Shown: positions 59,701 to 64,000 of the stretch, piece by piece
Numbering within the stretch: position 1 is the stretch's first letter
Layout: each line of letters starts with the position of its first letter
NCBI GenBank assembly: GCA_031213475.1
Contig: JARUPZ010000009.1
Location: 12,488,961 to 12,552,960 of the forward strand
DNA: 64,000 nt
Origin: Nereocystis luetkeana
Taxonomy: Eukaryota; Sar; Phaeophyceae; Laminariales; Laminariaceae
Direction: 5' to 3'
The notes under the pieces: model-generated
The model's input: the letters and a program-made list of their open reading frames with translations, nothing else
The model's database searches: none
What the model was told of the DNA's origin: nothing
Position numbers and translations under genes: made by a program

Positions 59701-60470
59701 GCAGGCATGCTGGGTACTTGTATTATTAGTATCCTTGATCTCATGTCATAGCATGTTGGCTAACAGGTACCAGGTATTATATACCAGGTATATACCTGGT
59801 ATGTCAATCTGGACAGCAGTGGGCGGATGCCAGACGTATGTATGATGCCGTACGCACACCTCTGGTACTGACTGTACTATACTCGTGGTGCAGCTGTAGG
59901 GACTTCACAGACAGAGTCACGACAAAAAAGACGATTGTTGTCTCTGGTGGTACCAGGTATACTTTTGGGTGTCAACGTGTCAACTGGCAATGACATGGAA
60001 GGAGCCAGCTGGCAGGAAGACACCGCTTTACCAATTCGCCAAAGGATAAAAAAAAAAGCAAAAAAAAAGCTGGAAGACACGGCGCGGAACACGACCATAC
60101 GTACTCGTGCTGCTGCAGGCTAACGCGACTCGTAGACGGTCGCGAAGACCAGCCTTATGCTCGCGATCTCTGGGTGCCGGTTACTTAGAAAGCTGCTGCT
60201 ATAGATCCTCCTCCTCCTCCTGCCGCAGCTGCCGTTGCGCTGCTGCCCTTTCCTTACACTATTATACTACACTTGTACGTTCTGCTCCTCCATCGTACCT
60301 TGTGGGCTCTGTCTCTTGTTGCATGCTGTTGATGCCAAGCCCCGCTGGCCTCCCCGCCCCACGGCCGGCATCAGAAACGCCGAGCAGACGCTGCTGCTCC
60401 CGCTGCCACGGCTGCTGAAGCTCCCCAGCAGCAGACCGGTACCCATGGCAAGCATGGCAGCGGGCTTCAT
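35103..60470 (-). CDS. Plastid-type M41 (FtsH-like) protease-fold protein, ten exons
   Basis: Exons 60470-60299, 55537-55419, 50635-50570, 47503-47420, 41331-41179, 40457-40373, 39661-39492, 37866-37699, 36634-36503 and 35285-35103 join in matching phases to give 443 residues. The start yields a signal-peptide-like stretch ([16 protein letters not shown]) and a Ser-Ala-Phe motif near residue 31, as in stramenopile plastid presequences. Exon 7 holds [20 protein letters not shown], with the HExxH zinc site of family M41 at about residues 259-263. Exon 8 has [12 protein letters not shown] and [19 protein letters not shown]. Exons 9-10 have [20 protein letters not shown]. The layout matches plant and algal chloroplast M41-like proteins that lack the AAA ATPase domain of FtsH. 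Expected site: plastid membrane. Exons 5-10 are secure. Exons 1-4 rest on phase and composition, and further exons could be missed. Confidence 0.8.
35583..35800. repeat. Telomere-like TTAGGG pair followed by a long (TA)n array
   Basis: GGTTAGGGTTAGGG at about 35589-35602 is followed by CCAGGTACCTGG (35632-35643) and a (TA)n array with CTATAT and GTATAT variants to about 35780. All lie in intron 9 of the M41-like gene. Confidence 0.9.
36503..36634 (-). CDS. M41-like gene exon 9
   Basis: 44 codons: [20 protein letters not shown] and [19 protein letters not shown]. Acceptor TGAACAG, donor GTAGGG, phase 0. Confidence 0.9.
36745..36805 (-). repeat. Echo of M41-like exon 9 acceptor edge
   Basis: On the minus strand, GTGGATTTGCGGACGAG, then AGGATGACCGGAATTCTGGC, matches the start of exon 9 (GGGTCTGCAGACGAG, then GTGATGATCGGAATTCTGAG), with an AG in the acceptor position. 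It lies about 150 bp upstream of the real exon. Confidence 0.8.
36985..37136 (-). repeat. Dispersed repeat R6, copy 2
   Basis: Inverted match to 15690-15852 (ATGTATCAATATACGTAGGC ... ATGGAAGATTGAAAAATTGC), here inside intron 8 of the M41-like gene, beside the exon 8 echoes. Confidence 0.75.
37275..37570 (-). repeat. Two tandem echoes of M41-like exon 8 donor edge
   Basis: Copies at about 37500-37562 ([15 protein letters not shown]-like, donor-like GAG/GTGGGT retained) and about 37285-37350 ([15 protein letters not shown]-like, donor lost) follow the real exon at a spacing of about 195-210 bp. The filler between them is GGTTGGTTGATTG-type simple sequence. Confidence 0.85.
37699..37866 (-). 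CDS. M41-like gene exon 8
   Basis: 56 codons including [20 protein letters not shown] and [20 protein letters not shown], with a GTGGGT donor. Two decayed tandem copies of its last third follow in the intron. Confidence 0.9.
38395..38500. repeat. Dispersed repeat R5, copy 1
   Basis: CACTCGGCAACATGAGCTAG and ATCATACAGATCAGGGATAC recur, inverted, at 46590-46680 (GATCTAGCTCATGTTGCCGG) and 52745-52825 (GACCTAGCTCGTGTTGCAGG). Family unknown. Confidence 0.6.
39240..39485. repeat. CCA/ACC-rich simple sequence, intron 7
   Basis: Degenerate (CCACCA)n and (ACAACC)n tract immediately downstream (minus strand) of the exon 7 donor. Confidence 0.8.
39492..39661 (-). CDS. M41-like gene exon 7 (HExxH exon)
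   Basis: It completes the split Ser codon and encodes [20 protein letters not shown] with the zinc-site HEAGH, ending at a GTGAGC donor. This is the diagnostic exon of the gene. Confidence 0.92.
40373..40457 (-). CDS. M41-like gene exon 6
   Basis: 28 codons plus one base: [20 protein letters not shown], probably the membrane-proximal segment ahead of the protease domain. Acceptor CGCAG, donor GTGAGT, phase 1. Confidence 0.85.
40592..40696. mobile_element. 105-bp TTACGGGGG MITE, copy 7
   Basis: Opposite internal orientation to copies 3-6. TA target duplications at 40590-40591 and 40697-40698. The right end is ATTTACTATGGTCCCCCGTAA. It lies in intron 5 of the M41-like gene. Confidence 0.9.
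40735..41060. repeat. CCA/ACC-rich simple sequence, intron 5
   Basis: (CCCA)n, (CACCAC)n and a long C-run at about 40995-41015. The Pro/Thr-rich open frame across it is an artefact. Confidence 0.85.
41179..41331 (-). CDS. M41-like gene exon 5
   Basis: 51 codons with [20 protein letters not shown] and [18 protein letters not shown]. Acceptor CTGCAG, donor GTGAGA. A decayed copy of its acceptor edge lies at 41425-41470. Confidence 0.8.
41425..41470 (-). repeat. Echo of M41-like exon 5 acceptor edge
   Basis: CGAACGCTTTCAACAGCTCA, then AGCCGGCTGCAG, matches the exon 5 edge (CGAACGCTTTCAACAGCCCA, then GCCGACTGCAG) about 119 bp away. The flanking intron (CACGAAAAAAACGG) is duplicated too. Confidence 0.85.
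41588..41826. repeat. Dispersed repeat R1, copy 2
   Basis: Closest relative of the 7271 copy. It also shares a 3' extension (GTCTATGGTCAT...CTACGGCCATGCATGA) with the 62878 copy. Confidence 0.75.
42214..42318. mobile_element. 105-bp TTACGGGGG MITE, copy 8
   Basis: The left end is eroded (CCAGGGGACCATAATAAATA). The right end, CTATGGTCCCCCGTAA, is intact. Same orientation as copy 7. Intron 4 of the M41-like gene. Confidence 0.85.
42319..45440. other. Intron 4 interior, no exon supported
   Basis: Contains CACCAC-type simple repeats (about 43300-43385) and A-rich stretches (44050-44430). A minus-strand coding-like run near 43500-43600 ([17 protein letters not shown]) has borders whose phase does not fit exons 4 and 5. 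It is left unassigned. Confidence 0.4.
45441..45531. mobile_element. TTAACCC hairpin MITE, copy 1
   Basis: Ends TTAACCCCTTTAGAACTCCT and, inverted, TTAACCCTTTTAGGACTGCA. The inside repeats TTTTGGGGACAA in both orientations. The whole 91-bp element can fold into one hairpin. Confidence 0.75.
46590..46680. repeat. Dispersed repeat R5, copy 2
   Basis: TGTATGATCTAGCTCATGTT, then GCCGGGTAGCAGCC, inverted relative to 38395-38500. Confidence 0.6.
47420..47503 (-). CDS. M41-like gene exon 4
   Basis: 28 codons reading [20 protein letters not shown], acceptor GTGCAG, donor GTTTGG, phase 0 at both ends. It reads smoothly into exon 5 (TALK, then SAGLLKAFG). Confidence 0.65.
47570..47845. repeat. Tandem duplication beside M41-like exon 4
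   Basis: ACGGAGAAAGGAAGRGTAG, followed by CACTCTTTTAGTGGTGCAAT-like sequence, occurs at about 47575-47635 and 47778-47838, a period of about 203 bp. An adjoining block (CTCTTAACTCCAAGTAATAT) reappears at about 48116. All lie in the intron just upstream of exon 4. Confidence 0.75.
49225..49350 (-). repeat. Dispersed repeat R3, copy 3
   Basis: CCTCCGGGGGATTGGTAAAA and TCACCACACTTCCACGTTCC match R3 in inverted orientation. A second inverted GTGTGGTGAGC at about 49214-49224 makes a hairpin at its edge. Confidence 0.7.
49748..49854. mobile_element. TTAACCC hairpin MITE, copy 2
   Basis: Ends TTAACCCTTTCAGAACTCCA and, inverted, TTAGCCCTTTTAGGACTCCA, with GTTTTGGRGACAA arms. A partial relative lies at about 49389-49440. 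Confidence 0.75.
50570..50635 (-). CDS. M41-like gene exon 3, with GC-AG intron downstream
   Basis: A 22-codon exon reading [20 protein letters not shown], with acceptor GATGACAG and donor GCAAGT, the standard form of the rare GC-AG class. Both borders are in phase 0. Confidence 0.6.
50640..51600. repeat. GTTACC/GTTGCC hexamer-type satellite, intron 2
   Basis: Degenerate GTTACCGTTGATGTTGCCGT repeats with ACC and GAC variants. They give Asn/Gly-rich (minus) and Val/Thr-rich (plus) open frames. The array begins directly beside the exon 3 acceptor. Confidence 0.85.
51800..52045 (-). repeat. SINE-like repeat R7, copy 2
   Basis: Related to 16250-16485. On the minus strand, GGGGTTCAAACCCCC (B-box-like, about 51970-51984) lies near one end, followed outward by an A-rich run. 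Confidence 0.45.
52211..52297. mobile_element. TTAACCC hairpin MITE, copy 3 (diverged)
   Basis: ACCCCTTGAGAAGTGCAGGC, then AGTTTTGGGGACAAAAAACT, and a right end AAAAGGGTCAAGG, matching the ends of the 45441 and 49748 copies. Confidence 0.55.
53370..53572. mobile_element. hAT-like element with GGGTC repeats (locus 4)
   Basis: Left end CAGCGCTCTTCACGGGTCAG. Right end, read inward, CACGGCTATCCACGGGTCAT. (GACCC)n and (GGGTC)n inside. The two ends agree at about 15 of the first 19 bases. Intron 2 of the M41-like gene. Confidence 0.6.
53573..54907. other. Intron 2 interior, no exon supported
   Basis: Contains a 17-base C-run at about 54211-54229 and a T/C-rich stretch (54100-54700) giving hydrophobic artefact frames. 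No splice-bounded coding segment was found. Confidence 0.4.
54908..55000 (+). repeat. SINE-like repeat R2 with ATC tail, copy 3
   Basis: GACCACAGACAGGATTTCGG, then GGAAATGACCTAATGTGAGA, then (ATC)n. It abuts the echo of exon 2. Confidence 0.55.
55003..55050 (-). repeat. Echo of M41-like exon 2 donor edge
   Basis: On the minus strand, GGTTGAACACCATGATGAAA, then GAAGGCAGCGTGCAG and GTCAGG, matches the end of exon 2 (GAGTTCAACACCATGCTGGA, then CGAAGGCAGCACAGAG and GTTAGT). It lies about 410 bp downstream of it. Confidence 0.75.
55419..55537 (-). CDS. M41-like gene exon 2
   Basis: It reads [20 protein letters not shown] and [14 protein letters not shown], then a GTTAGT donor. A decayed copy of its donor edge lies at 55003-55050. 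Confidence 0.6.
56016..56089 (+). tRNA. tRNA-like sequence (degenerate tRNA or SINE head)
   Basis: TGGTTCAAGTGG (56023-56034) fits the pol III A box. GGGTTCGAGCCC with a 5-bp stem CTGGG/CCCAG fits the T arm and B box. Acceptor pairing is incomplete and the anticodon region forms a 6-bp stem with an 11-base loop, so no anticodon can be assigned. It is more likely a tRNA-derived repeat or pseudogene than a working tRNA. Confidence 0.4.
56100..60298. other. Intron 1 interior of the M41-like gene
   Basis: About 4.2 kb of mixed sequence with repeat R4 copy 3 (57405-57570), A/T runs, and a cluster of ACCAGGTA motifs (59760-59800). The minus-strand open frame at 58081-58518 (145 residues, with [20 protein letters not shown]) is the most protein-like stretch. 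It may be a transposon remnant or a nested gene. No family is recognised. Confidence 0.35.
57405..57570 (-). repeat. Repeat R4, copy 3
   Basis: The inverted counterpart of 31010-31395, with GCGCAACGGCGTACAGCTGG and GGTTGACGTCGTAGGAAATT on the minus strand. Confidence 0.6.
60299..60470 (-). CDS. M41-like gene exon 1 (plastid presequence)
   Basis: It encodes the hydrophobic leader, SAFLMP motif and a basic transit-peptide-like tail, and ends in phase 1 before GTACGA. An in-frame Met further upstream with a poly-Gln run (MNHQQQQQQ) is a less likely start, because it would place the leader internally. The link to exon 2 rests on phase only. Confidence 0.5.
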
Positions 60471-62870
60471 GCGAAGACTAAGACCCCTCCTGACTCCTCT
60501 GGGCTGGCGATGACGGTGATAATGCTGTTGTTGCTGTTGCTGATGATTCATGTCGAAAAGCAGGGGTCCTCTGGCTCGGCACGGGCTGGTGATTGATGCG
60601 CCTTTCAAGGGTTCAGCCCAACCAAAGGTGGTGCCCTGTGAATATCGAGAGGTGGCGCTTACTAGAGTATTGTGCGACAGCGCAGAGTTGACAGCTGGTA
60701 GCGCTACACCAGCAAACAGATGGTATGGTTTTCTGCTGACTGCTCACCGCTGCTGAGCAAGAAACGGTGCTTGCAAAGAGCAGGATGGCGTGTTTTGTAC
60801 GAGATGCACACAAAATGAAACTGCCGTTTCAACCGTTTCGCGCTCACGCCGACGAAACGACTAAACGAAACGAGAGCTCCGAAACGACCATGGAAAAACG
60901 GAATAATACTCGTAGGCACCCTTCACCCCTTACCCCCTCCGCCCCTCCACAGCGAGGAGAAATCCCCGCCGGTTGGTGATGATCAGATGTTTCTGGTGCT
61001 AGACGTTACCATCTACTGCTCACGCGCCGGGGCAAAAAAGTAATCCATAGAATCCGAAGGCTCAGCACGACGACTATACTACTGCAGTGACCGAGATCCC
61101 TCCCTCATATGCCTACCCGAGGGCATACAGTAGGGCTTTTCCACGGCTGTTGTGCGCGCGCAGCGCGAGCGGCAGGCGTGCTGCGGGCGCCCCCCGCGTT
61201 AGGGCCGCCGGGGAGCTAACAAAACATATATGCGAGGACATATGATGCCCCATACCTACTTGACAGATTGTTTTTTTTTCGCCTGCGGCGAACGGAAGAA
61301 GAAAAAAGATGCCATGGAATTCTGTTCTGCCTCCGGCGAGAAAGACACACACAACATTATCGTTTTTGCCTCTGCGGCGAAAACTGTTACCCGCCTCGAA
61401 ACTCGTATTGTGTTGCGCACAATACTCCTACGGGCTTCCGACCCAAATGTTGCGCACCAGGTACGTCTCCGTACGCGTGCTACATGGCGAGCTCAACCAG
61501 CCATCACAACATCATATTTGAAAACCAATGTGTTGCATGTATGGGAAGGTCAGATCATGGTGATGTTCCCGCGTTTCAACTTGCGAGATCGAACAGGCGT
61601 TCAAGTTTACCACATCCCGAAGAGGGGTCTTGCAAGCACATTTGACGTGTTCCGCTGGAATGTTTTCGGAATAGCGAACATGTGATCTCGATTGCAGCTC
61701 CTACTGGGGTGAACACTAACCAAACACAAACCCAAAGCACCGCGGCTGTCACGAAGACCAGGAGGACGTGAAACGCGGGTGGGTGATGTAGTCCTGCTGC
61801 GTTGTTGCGCGTAGTGCGTTTCGTGGCTTCGCGGTTGCTTTTGAAATTCCGAAGGAATGTGTGTGTCATCTAGCCTCCTGCGCAGCAGCATGTTCGCTCT
61901 TGTTTCTCTGCATGACGGGAAAGGTGGCACACACGTACACACACAACAAGCACCGTCGGTATGGCCGTCACAAAAGAGAGGGTTTGTAGTGCGACTGCTG
62001 TTGTACAGTGGCGGTCACAAAGTATCGTACATATATGCTCCCAGGTACATACTTCAGCAGCAGCAGTAGAAGAATCATATGAAATTGTTGGGTCTACCCT
62101 TGCAAGGCTTGGCTTGACACTGGTGGAACGTGGCCCCCTCGTCGAAGAGCCATTTCGTGTTGCTTTGGGCGCCCAGAGCACGTATCACAGAGAGAACACA
62201 CTCTCTACCGGGAGAGAAGAGGTTGTCAACGCGCATACGAACGTTTTTTTAAAAAGTATTTCCTTTAGACGAAACATAGTCTCCGGCATTGCACCAGCCA
62301 CAGTGGCCACAGTCACGCCTATTTCCGCACAGGACCAACTGAACCAAGGACATCATATTGATACCGGTACCTGGGGTTTTTCGCAATCTGCTTGAGGTCA
62401 CATGCAAAGCTCGTCGGGTTGACCTCCATATTTTGTCTTTATCAAAGTCAGGTTTGAGCGGAGTGTTGACCTCCGGAAATGAGGAACTTTAGAAGAATCC
62501 CGGTTCACCCTTACCGTATCATGCGTCCCGATGCACTATGGAGGTATCCTATGGTAAGCGTGTACGAACTTTGTTCAGGCTGCTCACGCGAGGAGCTATA
62601 CAACCTATTCCAAATCCCGATGAACCATGCCGGAAGTATACCCAGCTACCGCGTGATATGATCGGTTGATATTGCTGAAGGTGAGGAGCCCCGTCAACCA
62701 GATACATCCGGTAACTACTGCAGAAGCTATTACAGTACTCCGATCGTATCACGTGTCTTTAGTGAACACCCCCTCGTCACCAACTTCACGCTTGTGACCT
62801 CATGAGGTCATACAACGGACCGCCAACATCCATGGCCAGAGGCAACAGGCACCCCCCTTTCATTCGACGG
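60471..62870. other. No supported gene
   Basis: Region upstream of the M41-like start codon and beyond. Holds a CAG/CAA-rich stretch just upstream of exon 1 and several unassigned short frames (for example 61230-61685 plus, 61961-62395 plus). No promoter element could be singled out. Confidence 0.35.
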
Positions 62871-62877
62871 TGTTATC

Positions 62878-63067
62878 CTATGCAGGCAAGTCTGCCGCAC
62901 AGGCGGTTCTTAGTCGGATGCAGCCCGCCCTTCAGGCAAATCTCGCAATCACGGTGGTCAGCGCCTGGTGCAAGCGATGTCTGCCTGGTCAGTGAAACCC
63001 AGATGTGCTCCGTCCCGGTATTGTAGGGACACCGGGGTCTGCGGCCATACGGCAACGGCCATGCATG
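62878..63067. repeat. Dispersed repeat R1, copy 3
   Basis: The most diverged of the three copies: AGGCAAGTCTGCCGCACAGG, GGTGCAAGCGATGTCTGCCT and TGCTCCGTCCCGGTATTGTA. Confidence 0.7.
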
Positions 63068-63305
63068 ACATCAACACATCCCCACAGCGCCCAGTCACCC
63101 ACCGCGTACATGTGCGGTGACAAACGCACGTGTATCCACAATTTTGAACAACTGAATACGACTGTACCGTCCCCGACCTATGCGCTCACAATCAAAACAA
63201 AGCATGTACTCAGTACACTCGCAATATCACAGAAAACAAACGATGCTTTGCCACCACCGTGATATGGTCATATTTGCTGGTACGCTGGACTCCAACGCAA
63301 CCCTC

Positions 63306-63660
63306 TTAGTGTGTAGCAGTGCATAATCTAGATTCAAAGGAGTCGAACTTGCGTTGCAGGCGTGAGGTAACTACACCAGCACCTGCGAATGGTATCGTTT
63401 CGGTGGATGGGGCGCGTGGTCTTGCTTTACTCATCAAGGACATTTTCAATGGTTCCGCGACGTCTGCGTTAGGCGCGAGAAAGTTCGCAATCGCAGACGA
63501 TTGCTCGATTTCTCCGGCGCGCTCAAAATCGTGGCAGATCACGAAAGAAGGGTCCAATTCGGCGAGGAAGGAGTGCATGACGGCGATGTCCGTGATCAGA
63601 ATTTGCATGTACTCCATGTACCGCAGTTCGGGATTTGTAGCACCCATGCCGCCCAGCGAG
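63306..63660 (-). CDS. Terminal exon of a second sulfotransferase-like gene (partial)
   Basis: After a GGCAG acceptor (63661-63665) the exon opens with the same one-base phase as its relative at 4291-4657. It reads ELRYMEYMQILITDIAVMHS and LDPSFVICHDFERAGEIEQS, and stops at TAA. The frame is intact along its length. By analogy the first exon, with anchor and P-loop-like motif, lies some 400 bp upstream, so it should start near or beyond the window edge. The open frame at 63730-63978 does not resemble exon 1 of the first gene and is probably intronic. Confidence 0.75.
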
Positions 63661-64000
63661 CTGCCACGACAAACAGCAATTTATAGAAGCAGCAAGTCAA
63701 CCGACGGTCAGTCAAGCGGGCATTAAACATCATACACAGGTACGGTGTGATAGCAGTGGGGCAATTTCATCGTACGATTGGAGGGAGACCAGACAATATG
63801 AAGTGACGGTTTTCATTTTGGTTGCAACGGCCATGTACGCGTAGTTACCAGCAGTTATCAGCAGCATCCAAACCAAAGGTGCGAACAAGCAGTCGATGCA
63901 TGTCACGCCCGAGGCACCCCTAAACGTCGTGCTGAAGCTCCTTGTAGGAGGAGCCCTATGCAGGTCTTTACACCTCATCGAATGTTTAGGCCTCTTGTAC

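Noticed and set aside
63730-63978. 82-residue open frame with one hydrophobic stretch upstream of the partial sulfotransferase-like exon
   Set aside because: It does not resemble exon 1 of the paralogue at 5040-5641, and it lies where the intron should be.
1-64000. CRISPR array, rRNA operon, integrated large DNA virus or Polinton-like element
   Set aside because: No regular spacer array, no rRNA signature, and no capsid, packaging ATPase or DNA polymerase motif was seen. The tandem arrays are eukaryotic satellites without conserved direct repeats.

Overview
The window reads as nuclear DNA of a eukaryote with a large, repeat-rich, gene-poor genome. Genes are cut into small exons (66-180 bp) by introns of up to about 6 kb with GT-AG (and one GC-AG) borders. 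The best gene encodes a plastid-type M41 (FtsH-like) protease-fold protein whose first exon looks like a two-part plastid presequence with a Ser-Ala-Phe cleavage motif. That points to a photosynthetic stramenopile, most plausibly a brown alga or close relative. This assignment is inference. I see no bacterial operon, CRISPR array, rRNA gene or plastid genome segment.

Layout. 0-4 kb: CTG microsatellites, an ACTCCGAGTA satellite and short tandem repeats. 4.3-5.6 kb: a two-exon minus-strand gene for a type II membrane protein with a sulfotransferase-like domain. A paralogue of its last exon is cut by the right window edge (63.3-63.7 kb), and a decayed copy lies on the plus strand at 19.1-19.6 kb. 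7-25 kb: mostly repeats, including tetranucleotide arrays, GGGTC-rich hAT-like elements, small inverted-repeat elements, a Copia-like fossil (17.6-18.2 kb) and a GTTGCAGCGAC-type minisatellite (20.4-22 kb). 25.5-32.8 kb: a three-exon minus-strand gene of unknown function with a coiled coil. Its second intron holds a very young 2.4-kb non-autonomous LTR element containing an 825-bp near-perfect palindrome. 35.1-60.5 kb: the M41-like gene, ten exons on the minus strand over 25.4 kb for 443 residues. All ten exons join with matching reading phases, and the introns are full of satellites, MITEs and other repeats.

The most unusual observation is that introns of both intron-rich genes carry tandem, decaying copies of the neighbouring exon edge together with its splice site. 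This is seen for exons 2, 5, 8 and 9 of the M41-like gene and the middle exon of the coiled-coil gene. It suggests that introns here grow by tandem duplication across exon-intron junctions. A second theme is a rich set of dispersed families: a 105-bp MITE with eight copies and TA target sites, hAT-like pentamer elements, a TTAACCC hairpin family, several SINE-like repeats, and short dispersed palindromes (CCAGGTACCTGG, TATTAATA).
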